From Deltaproteobacteria bacterium (GTDB taxonomy: Bacteria; Desulfobacterota; DSM-4660; Desulfatiglandales; B25-G16), in assembly GCA_019308645.1 (NCBI GenBank), contig JAFDHR010000044.1, positions 1-13,670 of the forward strand: a DNA stretch of 13,670 nucleotides, given 5' to 3'. This document shows, piece by piece, positions 1-7,233 of this stretch. The notes beneath the pieces were generated by a model that searched no databases, was not told where the DNA came from, and worked only from the letters and a program-made list of their open reading frames with translations. Both the position numbers and the translations under genes were made by a program. The stretch's first letter is position 1, and every line of letters starts with the position of its first letter.

Positions 1-243
1 TTTTATTAGACAATTGATTATAAAATGTAAATGCCTTGCCTGTAATAACAGAAAATAGCAGGTTCCGCTGGAATTAATTGGTCTAATCAAATAGCCCTAA
101 AAAATCGCTGATATGTCGGGATTAAACGTTAACCGATTCGAGCTGCGCAACCGCAACCGTTCTACGATCCCAATTATCCTCTACACCATATTGACGTTAC
201 AAAAACTTGACACAAATGTTAAAATCTTAGGTTACGCAGACAT
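1..243. other. Non-coding 3' flank, nothing recognised
   Basis: This stretch lies downstream of the livH-type gene. Both strands are broken by frequent stops and no frame resembles LivM, LivF or a substrate-binding protein, which commonly accompany LivH. A 44-codon plus-strand reading frame at 113-247 has no convincing ribosome binding site and runs into the livH stop, so I do not call it. I see no GC-rich hairpin followed by a T run on the minus strand that would serve as an intrinsic terminator for the cluster. Confidence 0.5.
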
Positions 244-1128
244 CTAGATTCTCTCAATCCTGACAAGGCCGAATAGGCCATAAGGTCTAATTAGTAATAC
301 AAGAAGAAGAACAACATATGCGGCAACATCCTTAATCCCACCACCTACAAGCGGATCAAGATACGTTGCACCTACATTTTCGACAAAACCTAAAAAAAGC
401 CCGAGCACAAGAGCGCCGAGCAGGGAATCAAGCCCACCACAGATTGCTACAATAAGACCGTTAATCCCAATATAGGGGAGCATGTAGTATATATCCATTA
501 CATTTGCTGTAGCGATTCCTGCCACTGCTGCAACGATGGCCGAGAGTATCCAGATATAGGAGAAAATGTTTTTAACAATTATCCCTGTGCTCTGGGCCAG
601 GTGATGATCCTCGGCCGTTGCCCTCATACCCAGGCCAAGCTTGGTATATTTGAATATCAGGGAAACTGCTCCGAATAACAATAGTGCCACGCAAAAACTA
701 ATGAGTTGGTTTATCGGAATGGAAAGGTCATAAATTATAAAATTGCTTGTAGGCAAAAAGGCAGGCAACGTCCTTGTCTCTCCCTTGAGATAGAGAACAA
801 ACACGCCCTCCAAGGCAATAAAGATAGCAAAGGTCATCAAGAAGGCGGCAAGCAGGGGTTGTCCTATAAGAGGACGGAGAGCCAGCCTTTCAATGAGGAG
901 TCCGAGCAGGGCCGTCAAGATAAATGCAGGAATAAGGCTGACCCAGAAAGGGAGACCAAGGCCACCCAAAAAAAGCCAGAAAAAGAGGGCTCCAAATGCA
1001 ACTAACTGTCCATGGGCCAGACTGACCACATGGGTAGATTTGTAAACCAGGACAATGCCCGCAGCTACCAGGGCATAGAGGCTGCCAATCATCAATCCTG
1101 TTATTGCTTGTTGAAGAAACCCGATCAT
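244..1128 (-). CDS. livH: LivH-type branched-chain amino acid ABC transporter permease
   Basis: This is an inner-membrane permease of the HAAT/Liv ABC importer family, 294 residues, the usual LivH length. The protein is hydrophobic throughout, with about eight likely membrane segments. It opens with the typical LivH N-terminus (QQAITGLMIGSLYALVAAG), carries SLAHGQL near residue 37, and has a cytoplasmic coupling-loop sequence GLGMRATAEDHHLAQSTG near residues 165-183. The ATG follows GGGAG by about six bases, and that ribosome site directly follows the TAG of the acyl-CoA ligase gene (9-bp gap), so the two are co-transcribed. Liv-type systems next to acyl-CoA ligases often import fatty, aromatic or dicarboxylic acids rather than amino acids, so the true substrate is open. 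No LivM follows within the window. Confidence 0.93.
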   Translation of the reverse strand: MIGFLQQAITGLMIGSLYALVAAGIVLVYKSTHVVSLAHGQLVAFGALFFWLFLGGLGLPFWVSLIPAFILTALLGLLIERLALRPLIGQPLLAAFLMTFAIFIALEGVFVLYLKGETRTLPAFLPTSNFIIYDLSIPINQLISFCVALLLFGAVSLIFKYTKLGLGMRATAEDHHLAQSTGIIVKNIFSYIWILSAIVAAVAGIATANVMDIYYMLPYIGINGLIVAICGGLDSLLGALVLGLFLGFVENVGATYLDPLVGGGIKDVAAYVVLLLVLLIRPYGLFGLVRIERI

Positions 1129-1137
1129 TTTTTCTCC

Positions 1138-3036
1138 CTAACTTATCTCATTCACGTGAATGGAAGTTTTGATAGTTCCTTTTCTTCCGTCCCTGTAAGT
1201 TACCTCGGCTTCAACCTTATATGTATCATCGTTGCTGTAAAGTGCAGCTATAAGTTCCTTATATTTATCTTCAACAAATGTCCTTCTCAGTTTTCTGGTT
1301 CTGGTAAGTTCTTCTTCATCTGCATCAAATTCTTTATGGAGGTTTACAAAACTTCTCATTCTTGTCCATTCGGGCAGAGTGTCATTGACCCCCGCTATCT
1401 CCTTTGCAACCAGATCTATAACCTCTTTTTTCTGAGACAGATCAGTAAAGGTGGTATAGGCAATGTGATGGGCCTCAGCAAACCTGCCCACATTATCCAG
1501 ATCAATGTTGATAAGGGCCGTAACATGGGCCTTGTCAGAGCCACCGATAACCAGGGCATCCTTGATATAAGGACTGAATCTAAGTCGTATTTCCGAATAC
1601 TGGGGGGAGAATTTTTTACCCCCGGCAAGCTCCTTGAGGTCATCCATTCGGTCAATTACAATAAGATGGCCATCCTTATTCATGTAGCCAAAATCACCGG
1701 TACAAAACCAGCCATCCTTCATTTTTGACTCTGTTGCCTCATAATCTTTATAGTAACCCGAATAAGGGTATTTGTTTTTAATAAGGATTTCCCCTTCATC
1801 TGAAAGCTTCACTTCTACCCAGGGAACAGGCGGCCCTGAGGTCTCGGGCCTGATGTCCCCCTCTCTGGGCATGCTCATGACACCCTGTTCAGTACTCCCA
1901 TAGAACAGTCGAATGTCTATACCAAGGGCCTTGAAATACCTGATGATATCCGGGCTGACTGCTGCCCCTGCGGAATAGACAGCATCTACATTGGAAAGAC
2001 CTAATCTGTCCCTTAGTTGCCTGAAGACGGCGTGATATGCAATGAAGTAAACGATTCTCCATGGCAACGGGATCTTCTTTTTCTCGCTCTTCATATCTGC
2101 AACCTTAAGCCCTAAGGGAAGAGCGAGCCGGTATATGCGGCGTCTGAGGAAGGTCGAATCTATCATCCTTGCCTGTACCATTCTGTTCAAATTTTCCCAC
2201 AATCTTGCGCCAAAAAAAAGGATGCCCGGACCGATTTCCCTTATATTTTCCTGTACAGTCTCGGGTTCCTCCGGAAAGTTAACGACCATTCGTGCCAAAA
2301 TACTGCCCGCGATCCCTATCCCCTGCTCAGTAATCCATGCAGGCGGGATAAAAGACAGGTATTCATAATTTTTTCCAAACCATCCATCTAACTGGCCCCA
2401 TTCCCTTACCGATTCTACCAGCCACCTTTGACTGAGCATCCCGCCTTTGGGAAGACCTGTAGTGCCAGAAGTATAGCAAAATGCGGCAATATCGTCGCCA
2501 GAACCTTGATCAACAATCTCGTCAAAAAGTCGTGGGTGTTTTTTCTCATAATCATGGCCAAGCTTGATAACCTCGTCAAAGGAAAGAAGTATTGGATCAG
2601 TATAACTCCAGAGTCCTTTAGAATCCCAATAAATGACCTTTTTGACCTTTGTAATATCATTTTTGATCTCAAGAAGTTTATCTACCTGTTCCTGATCATG
2701 GGCAACAACAAAGGTGGAGTCTGAATGCCCTACATAATATTTAATTTCCTCTGGCAAGCAGTCTGTAAATATGCCAACAGCTGCTCCTCTGGCCGACTGA
2801 ATCGCAAGCTCGGCCCAGAACCATTCGGGCTTATTTTCGCCCAAAATTGATACCTTGTCCCCCTTTTGGAGCCCGAGACTCACAAGCCCAAGGCAAAAGT
2901 GCTTCACCTTGTGGTAGTAGTCCTCCCAGGTATGCTCCTGCCATATACCCCTGTCTTTGACTCGCATTGCCACAACGTGGGAGCCATATTTTTCATAATT
3001 TTCTCTTAACACCTGAGGTAATGTCTCTAGAGGCAT
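1138..3036 (-). CDS. AMP-forming long-chain-type acyl-CoA ligase
   Basis: This 632-residue enzyme of the adenylate-forming superfamily would activate a carboxylic acid with ATP and CoA to give acyl-CoA, AMP and pyrophosphate in the cytoplasm. Motifs in order are the P-loop-like YTSGTTGLPKG (188-198), YGSTEQG (379-385), GWFCTGDFG (442-450) and the hinge region DRMDDLKELAGGKKFSP (462-478). Length and the extended C-terminal part match the long-chain FACL group (COG1022) better than short-chain acetyl-CoA synthetases or PaaK. The gene lies between the ATPase and permease genes of a Liv-type transporter, with 5-bp and 9-bp gaps, which suggests that the imported acid is trapped as its CoA ester. 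The ribosome site GGAG is about 13 bases before the ATG, rather far, but the N-terminus (LPQVLRENYEKYG) looks complete. The substrate cannot be read from the sequence. Confidence 0.92.
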   Translation of the reverse strand: MPLETLPQVLRENYEKYGSHVVAMRVKDRGIWQEHTWEDYYHKVKHFCLGLVSLGLQKGDKVSILGENKPEWFWAELAIQSARGAAVGIFTDCLPEEIKYYVGHSDSTFVVAHDQEQVDKLLEIKNDITKVKKVIYWDSKGLWSYTDPILLSFDEVIKLGHDYEKKHPRLFDEIVDQGSGDDIAAFCYTSGTTGLPKGGMLSQRWLVESVREWGQLDGWFGKNYEYLSFIPPAWITEQGIGIAGSILARMVVNFPEEPETVQENIREIGPGILFFGARLWENLNRMVQARMIDSTFLRRRIYRLALPLGLKVADMKSEKKKIPLPWRIVYFIAYHAVFRQLRDRLGLSNVDAVYSAGAAVSPDIIRYFKALGIDIRLFYGSTEQGVMSMPREGDIRPETSGPPVPWVEVKLSDEGEILIKNKYPYSGYYKDYEATESKMKDGWFCTGDFGYMNKDGHLIVIDRMDDLKELAGGKKFSPQYSEIRLRFSPYIKDALVIGGSDKAHVTALINIDLDNVGRFAEAHHIAYTTFTDLSQKKEVIDLVAKEIAGVNDTLPEWTRMRSFVNLHKEFDADEEELTRTRKLRRTFVEDKYKELIAALYSNDDTYKVEAEVTYRDGRKGTIKTSIHVNEIS

Positions 3037-3041
3037 GATGC

Positions 3042-3821
3042 TTATTCTTCTCCTAAATATGCCTTTATTACTTTCTGATCATTTTTTATCTCTTGAGGTA
3101 ATCCCTCAGCAATCTTTATTCCGAAATCTAACACAGCAACCCTTTGGGTGATATCCATAACTACATCCATATCGTGTTCCACAAGGACAACCGGTATTTT
3201 TTTAATCTCATAAATATCAAGGATAAACCGTGCCATATCCTCTTTTTCCTCGACATTCATGCCTGCCATGGGTTCGTCAAGGAGAAGAACAGTCGGGTCC
3301 ATACACAGAGCCCTTGCCAGGTCTACCTTTTTCCTCTGACCATATGGAAGCGAACCTACCACTTTTTTCCTTATGGCTTCCATCTCCAAGAGATCAATGA
3401 TCTCTTCGATCTGCTCACGATGATCAATCTCTTCCCGCCGGGTTGGCCCAAAAAAAATGCATCCTAACAATGCACCATGTTTCATATGGATATGCCTGGC
3501 AGCCATTAAATTATCCAGGGCGCTTAGTCCTGAATAAAGCTCTATATTTTGAAATGTCCTGGCTATACCCAGTTTGGCAATTTTATGGGGCTTGAGGCCT
3601 GTAAGATCTCTATTCTGGTAAATTATTTCTCCTTGATAAGGATGATAGAATCCATTGATACAGTTAAGTACACAGGTCTTTCCTGCACCATTAGGCCCGA
3701 TTATGGCGAGTATTTCCGCTGCTCTCACCTCAAGATCTATATCGTCAAGGGCTTGTAGTCCCCCAAACCTGAGGGAAAGGTTAGCAATACGTATTACCGT
3801 CTCATTGTTATTGTGCAGCAT
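3042..3821 (-). CDS. livG: LivG-type ABC transporter ATP-binding protein
   Basis: This is the cytoplasmic ATPase subunit of a Liv/HAAT importer, 259 residues. All ABC motifs are present: Walker A GPNGAGKT at 42-49, Q-loop Q91 in ARTFQNIELY, the LivG-type signature LPYGQRKKVDLARAL at 158-172 in place of LSGGQ, Walker B VLLLDEP at 178-184, and the switch histidine H216 in LVEHDMD. The C-terminal GIKIAEGLPQEI is typical of LivG rather than LivF. It is first in a compact unit with the acyl-CoA ligase (5 bp) and LivH. The ribosome site before the ATG is weak (AAGTGG). It is preceded by a 323-bp gap containing a promoter-like sequence and a perfect inverted repeat, so it probably starts its own transcription unit. 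The partner ATPase LivF is not in the window. Confidence 0.93.
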   Translation of the reverse strand: MLHNNNETVIRIANLSLRFGGLQALDDIDLEVRAAEILAIIGPNGAGKTCVLNCINGFYHPYQGEIIYQNRDLTGLKPHKIAKLGIARTFQNIELYSGLSALDNLMAARHIHMKHGALLGCIFFGPTRREEIDHREQIEEIIDLLEMEAIRKKVVGSLPYGQRKKVDLARALCMDPTVLLLDEPMAGMNVEEKEDMARFILDIYEIKKIPVVLVEHDMDVVMDITQRVAVLDFGIKIAEGLPQEIKNDQKVIKAYLGEE

Positions 3822-3878
3822 TAAACAACCACTTAAAACTTAGCGGTTTTGCCTAATTGGACTTTGGTCATGAAAGGG

Positions 3879-3899
3879 TAGTGATCCATCCGATCACTA
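3879..3899. promoter_or_regulatory. Perfect 8-bp inverted repeat, possible operator or leader hairpin
   Basis: The arms are TAGTGATC and GATCACTA, separated by five bases. The repeat lies 58-78 bp before the livG start codon and inside the predicted long leader of the transporter unit. The size and spacing fit a dimeric repressor site (TetR or GntR types bind such sites), but could equally form an RNA hairpin. No regulator gene is present in the window to support one reading over the other. Confidence 0.5.
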
Positions 3900-4055
3900 A
3901 ATCGATTTCTAGCACCCCACTTACCTTTGTTTTGGCTCCAATAGTGAATGGAATGCTTAAATAAATACAAGCAGGATTTTTGGCAAAAGGTATTATTTCT
4001 TTAATCACTAGCCTTTTACTAAAGAGTTAATGTTGCTGAAATAAAACCAGGGCAC

Positions 4056-4084
4056 AGTATATGTATAGTTCATTGATAGGTCAA
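4056..4084 (-). promoter_or_regulatory. Sigma70-like promoter for livG-ligase-livH
   Basis: Read on the minus strand, TTGACC (4084-4079, five of six to consensus) is followed after exactly 17 bases by TATACT (4061-4056, five of six). Eight consecutive A residues (4096-4089) lie four bases upstream of the -35 box, like an UP element. Transcription would start near 4050, giving a leader of roughly 230 bases before the livG ATG that contains the inverted repeat at 3879-3899. The elements are read directly from sequence; activity is an inference. Confidence 0.6.
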
Positions 4085-4144
4085 TCAGTTTTTTTTAGAA
4101 GCACTCATTTGCCAATATGAGCTATTCTCACTTTTCAAGAAACC

Positions 4145-5293
4145 TTATCTCTCCACAATATACTTTGCTATGACCTCCTTCATAATTTCAGTGGTCCCAC
4201 CGCCAATAGAGAGGATTCGGTTATCCCGGCAAAGTCTCTCAACCAGATATTCTCGTAGGTAACCAAATCTGCCATGAATCTGGCCTGCATCATAGGTGAC
4301 CTGATCACTCACCATGCATGAAAAGTTCTTAGCCATAGAGATCTCCTTAACCTGATTTAATCCGGCATCAATTTTTGCCGCAACCCGGTAAACAAATTCC
4401 CTGCTTGCCTCCACCAGGGTAGCCATGTCGGCCAGCTTGTGACGGGTGGCTTGAAAACTGGAGGGAGGCCGCCCTGGCGCAACTTTTTCCTTCACAAAGT
4501 GTAATGATTCTTCAAGGGCGAGCTGGGAGGTCATGTTTGCAATAATGGAAAGCTGTAATCTCTCATGCTGAAAATTTTCCATGATAAGATAAAAGCCTTG
4601 CCCCTCCTTACCCAAAAGGTTTTCAGCAGGCACCTTGCATTCATTAAAGAATATCTGTGCCGTGTCCGAGGCCCACCATCCCATTTTTTCTAATTTTGCA
4701 GACACTGAATACCCAGGTGTGTCAGAATCTATGATAAGAAAACTGATTCCTTTATATTTCTCCCCCCCTGTTCTCACAGCACATGTTAATTGGTTTGCCC
4801 TGAATCCACTGGTGATGAACATCTTGCTTCCACTCACCACATAATGGTCACCACGCAGGATCGCCCTTGTGCTGAGACTTGCCACATCTGAGCCACCGCT
4901 TGGCTCAGTAACACCAAGTGCGGAAATTTTACTTCCTTTTAAAACAGGTGTAACAAACCGTGCTTTCTGTTCCTCTGTTCCCACGGACAAAATTGGAGGG
5001 ATACTGATATCCAATGAGCCAAGTCCTGCCACGACGCCGGCTGATCCGCATCGCATCAACTCCTCGATAGAAACTATCTTTATAAAAATATCTCCATCTG
5101 AACCTCCATAAGCCTTTGGGTACCCGATGCCGAGTATACCTGCTTCTCCGGCCTTATGGTAGAGTTCTTTGGGAAATTCTCCCTTTTCTTCCCACTCACT
5201 CACAAAGGGATTAATTTCACCTTCAACGAATTTTCTTACCTTCTGACGGGTGAGTCTGTGCTGCTCACCAAAATATTCCTGAAAATCACTCAT
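4145..5293 (-). CDS. Acyl-CoA dehydrogenase, isovaleryl/long-chain type active site
   Basis: This FAD-dependent enzyme desaturates an acyl-CoA at C2-C3 and passes electrons to ETF. From the chosen start it has 382 residues, the normal length. VTEPSGGSD lies at 128-136, the C-terminal GRFGYLREYLVERLCRD at 341-357 and IGGGTTEI at 363-370. The last motif lacks the MCAD-type catalytic Glu (EGT), but E244 in FQHERLQ occupies the helix-G position used by isovaleryl-CoA and long-chain dehydrogenases. The usual FAD-contacting Arg near residue 270 (RxxFG) reads KVAPG, an oddity. I chose ATG 5293 over the in-frame GTG at 5308, because the GTG directly abuts the GGGAG that would serve it, while the ATG has GAGAG four bases upstream and gives a family-like N-terminus. 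A 110-bp repeat-bearing gap separates it from the SCP2 gene. Confidence 0.9.
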   Translation of the reverse strand: MSDFQEYFGEQHRLTRQKVRKFVEGEINPFVSEWEEKGEFPKELYHKAGEAGILGIGYPKAYGGSDGDIFIKIVSIEELMRCGSAGVVAGLGSLDISIPPILSVGTEEQKARFVTPVLKGSKISALGVTEPSGGSDVASLSTRAILRGDHYVVSGSKMFITSGFRANQLTCAVRTGGEKYKGISFLIIDSDTPGYSVSAKLEKMGWWASDTAQIFFNECKVPAENLLGKEGQGFYLIMENFQHERLQLSIIANMTSQLALEESLHFVKEKVAPGRPPSSFQATRHKLADMATLVEASREFVYRVAAKIDAGLNQVKEISMAKNFSCMVSDQVTYDAGQIHGRFGYLREYLVERLCRDNRILSIGGGTTEIMKEVIAKYIVER

Positions 5294-5322
5294 GATACTC
5301 TCGCCCACTCCCTCTGGTCGTT

Positions 5323-5379
5323 AGAGCACACGGAGATCACAGAGAAAAATTTAACAACTCTGAGTATTCCGTGGTCTCA
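5323..5379. repeat. Imperfect inverted repeat, GTGATCTCCGTG family
   Basis: The left arm, complementary to CTCTGTGATCTCCGTG, and the right arm CTCTGAGTATTCCGTG pair imperfectly around a 13-base A/T-rich centre. The repeat sits between the SCP2 and dehydrogenase genes. Sequences of this style (TCTCTGTGATCTCCGTGTGC) are, from memory, frequent intergenic repeats in Desulfobacterota and related genomes. I cannot confirm copy number from one window. Confidence 0.55.
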
Positions 5380-5403
5380 GTGAGAGGCAAAAAAAGTTTT
5401 CCT

Positions 5404-5730
5404 TTAGAATGGAAAAAGTTCCGGGATCCGCTGAGCCAGCATGATGTCTCCACTGACCTTAAGTTGACCCCCCATGAACGCCTGCATGGCATTCAGTTCT
5501 CCGTTTACAATGGAAAGCCATGTTTCACAGGTCATAGTTAACGTTACGTTTGGTGCCTCATGAGTACCTTCCTGAATTTGACAGGCAGCATCTTTGACTA
5601 CCACATTCCAGCTTCCTCCGCCTTCTCCCGTGATATCGAACTGGAAGGCAACATCCAATCCCTGGGCGGCACTGGAATTAAAAACCTCTGGCATGGTGGT
5701 AAAAACCTCTTTGACATTTGTTAGAGCCAT
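5404..5730 (-). CDS. SCP2-like sterol/lipid carrier domain protein
   Basis: This is a 108-residue single-domain protein resembling the SCP2 sterol-carrier fold, which holds hydrophobic acyl or sterol ligands, often acyl-CoAs. Visible family features are the N-terminal helix (VKEVFTTMPEVFNS), the strand region VAFQFDITGEGGGSWNVVVKDA (written here only as landmarks, residues 27-48), the central TLTMTCETWLSIVNGELN and the C-terminal AFMGGQLKVSGDIMLAQ, a hallmark of the family. No signal peptide is seen, so it is cytoplasmic. The start has a strong GGAGG six bases upstream. It lies between the MaoC hydratase and an acyl-CoA dehydrogenase, so it may carry a long or bulky acyl-CoA between these enzymes. 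Its ligand is unknown. Confidence 0.85.
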   Translation of the reverse strand: MALTNVKEVFTTMPEVFNSSAAQGLDVAFQFDITGEGGGSWNVVVKDAACQIQEGTHEAPNVTLTMTCETWLSIVNGELNAMQAFMGGQLKVSGDIMLAQRIPELFPF

Positions 5731-5829
5731 GTTTTCCTCCTTTTTTAGTAAATTTCAAACATTAAGACATTGATGATACATAGGTAATGACGGTTTCTGA
5801 AAGGCGATATCTTAAAAAATTCCAACCTT

Positions 5830-6255
5830 TTACGCAGGTGGTATAACAACGGTCTCTCCTTCTGCAATCACCTCTCCTCTCTGATTTGTCCATGTGAGTT
5901 TCATCCTCACCCATCGTTTGTCTTCAATTTTTTCTTTCACCTCTGCTGTGGCGGTAATGGTATCACCAAAAAAGGTTGGTGCCTTGAAACGGCAGGTAAT
6001 CTCCAAGAGCACAGTCCCCATTCCAGGTAATTTCATACCCAGAACTGGTGCTATCAAACTTTGGGGAAGGGCCCCATGAGCAATCCTGGTTTTAAAAGGA
6101 GTTTGTCGAGCGTACTCCTCGTTCACATGAATCGGGTTGAAATCCCCGCTGATACCGGCAAAGAGATAGACATCCGCTTCAGTGATTGTTTTAGAGAAAC
6201 TTGCATGCTCTCCGATTTGCAATTCATCGTAGCTCTTTCCTGTCTCCATTTTCAT
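5830..6255 (-). CDS. MaoC-family (R)-specific enoyl-CoA hydratase
   Basis: This 141-residue single hot-dog-fold hydratase would add water to an enoyl-CoA to give an (R)-3-hydroxyacyl-CoA. The hydratase-2 motif is intact: AGISGDFNPIHVNEEYA at 33-49, with the Asp/His pair D38 and H43, followed by RIAHGALPQSLIAPVL at 57-72. Length matches PhaJ-like single-domain members. I chose ATG 6255 because AGGAG stands six bases before it. An in-frame ATG at 6288 would add 11 residues, but those codons lie inside an intergenic ATAGCT repeat and have no ribosome site. The gene follows the BKACE gene by 81 bp and precedes SCP2 by 99 bp. It could be a second hydratase for beta-oxidation of the shortened chain. 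The exact substrate is unknown. Confidence 0.88.
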   Translation of the reverse strand: MKMETGKSYDELQIGEHASFSKTITEADVYLFAGISGDFNPIHVNEEYARQTPFKTRIAHGALPQSLIAPVLGMKLPGMGTVLLEITCRFKAPTFFGDTITATAEVKEKIEDKRWVRMKLTWTNQRGEVIAEGETVVIPPA

Positions 6256-6274
6256 GATATCTCCTGCTTTAAGT

Positions 6275-6335
6275 AGCTCATAGCTCATAGCTTATAGAAT
6301 AACTGGTGGCTATTAGCTATATGCTATCAGCTATT
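6275..6335. repeat. Iterated ATAGCT inverted repeat
   Basis: The left half has AGCTCATAGCTCATAGCTTA and the right half CTATTAGCTATATGCTATCA; each half iterates AGCT(N)AT-type units, and the halves are imperfectly self-complementary around a short centre. It fills the gap between the BKACE stop and the MaoC ribosome site. It provides a spurious upstream in-frame ATG for the MaoC gene. It differs in sequence from the other intergenic repeats here. Confidence 0.6.
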
Positions 6336-6336
6336 C

Positions 6337-7224
6337 CTACCTGTGCTTTAGCCCAAGCCTTTCCTTACATTCCTCTATTGTGGCTATCTCTCGGCCCTGA
6401 TCCCGTATCATCCGTGCCGCCTTTTCAACTAATTCTCCGTTACTTGTGGCCATCACATCGGAGGAGATATAAAAATTATCCTCCAGACCAACCCGAACAT
6501 TTCCTCCTAAAGCAATTGAAGTGGCTACCATTCGCCATTGATCCTGACTGATACCAATTACTTCCCAATCACTACGGGGAGGGAGCAAGCCGACTTGGTG
6601 AGCCAAATTTTCAGCCGTAGGAGGTATTCCGCCAAGCACACCCATAATCAGGCTGAATTGATAAGGAGGCTCGAGCAGTCCCATGTGTATCAGGGGAAAG
6701 GCATTTCCAATATGCCCCGAATCAAAGCACTCCATTTCCGGCTTGACCCCGCTCTCTTTCATGGCAGAAACCAAGGGAATAATGTCGGAAAAAGGATTAG
6801 CAAACACAAAGTCAAATACAAACGTCTTTTTTTCTGGATGATATTTGGCATAGTTCATCGACCCCATATTCAGGGCGCCAATAGCCGGCTGAATTTCTTT
6901 AATTGGGGCAATCTTTTTTTCCACCGGAATCCCCACTGCACCGGTTGAGAAATTGATAATCACCGGGCAGGTGGCGGTCACAGCCTCATATATATTTCGG
7001 TAGTCCTCTACCTCATAGCTCGGGGATCCGTCAGGTTTCCGTGCATGGATATGAACCACAGCTGCCCCTGCCTCATAGGCCTTTTTGGCCTCAGCCGCAT
7101 ATTCCTCTGGCTTGTACGGTATGGCTGGACACTGATCTCTATTGGCAACCACGCCTGAAAGGGCACATGTGATCATGCACGAACGCTCATAGTTACGATT
7201 CTCGCTAATCCACAATGAAGTCAT
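6337..7224 (-). CDS. Beta-keto acid cleavage enzyme family protein (BKACE, DUF849)
   Basis: Members of this zinc-dependent TIM-barrel family cleave a beta-keto acid with acetyl-CoA, giving acetoacetate and the acyl-CoA shortened by two carbons (first shown for 3-keto-5-aminohexanoate). The 295-residue protein shows ITCALSG at 18-24, PAIPYKPEEYA at 33-43, the metal motif HIHAR with H58 and H60, and the C-terminal GNVRVGLEDN (241-250) that supplies the third zinc ligand E248, the catalytic-type Asp D249 and R244. The acidic residue that family members acting on amino-substituted substrates have just after ITCALxG appears to be replaced here (GVVA), which argues against an amino substrate; this alignment was made by eye. 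The gene starts 9 bp after the crotonase gene, whose end contains the GGGAGG ribosome site about 12 bases before the ATG. Its natural substrate is probably the product of that pathway. Confidence 0.88.
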   Translation of the reverse strand: MTSLWISENRNYERSCMITCALSGVVANRDQCPAIPYKPEEYAAEAKKAYEAGAAVVHIHARKPDGSPSYEVEDYRNIYEAVTATCPVIINFSTGAVGIPVEKKIAPIKEIQPAIGALNMGSMNYAKYHPEKKTFVFDFVFANPFSDIIPLVSAMKESGVKPEMECFDSGHIGNAFPLIHMGLLEPPYQFSLIMGVLGGIPPTAENLAHQVGLLPPRSDWEVIGISQDQWRMVATSIALGGNVRVGLEDNFYISSDVMATSNGELVEKAARMIRDQGREIATIEECKERLGLKHR

Positions 7225-7233
7225 CTACAATCA

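Larger units (their letters stand above)
3822..4144. other. 323-bp regulatory gap before the transporter unit
   Basis: No coding frame is supported on either strand. On the minus strand the gap contains a sigma70-like promoter (4056-4084) and, about 58 bp before the livG start, a perfect 8-bp inverted repeat (3879-3899). It therefore looks like the border between the catabolic genes upstream and the transporter-ligase unit downstream. A short 5-bp inverted repeat (CTCAT/ATGAG, 4104-4121) just after the dehydrogenase stop is too weak to call a terminator. Confidence 0.5.

Noticed and set aside
207..212. Plus-strand TTGACA, a perfect -35 hexamer
   Set aside because: No -10-like hexamer occurs 16-18 bases downstream, and it would drive transcription into the antisense of livH.
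113..247. 44-codon plus-strand ORF beginning ATGTCGGGA near the left edge
   Set aside because: No ribosome binding site, no recognisable family, and it runs convergently into the end of the livH gene; its length is within chance expectation.
1012..1728. Long plus-strand ORF (238 codons) opposite the acyl-CoA ligase and livH genes
   Set aside because: It is antisense to clear ligase and permease coding sequence with intact motifs; the protein has no family features and unusual composition (many Ser, Phe, Cys).
4072..4096. ATTGA-TAGG-TCAAT hairpin followed by CAG and eight T residues, resembling a plus-strand terminator
   Set aside because: There is no plus-strand gene to terminate, the stem is only five A/T-rich pairs, and on the coding strand the same bases form the -35 box and A-tract of a better-supported promoter.
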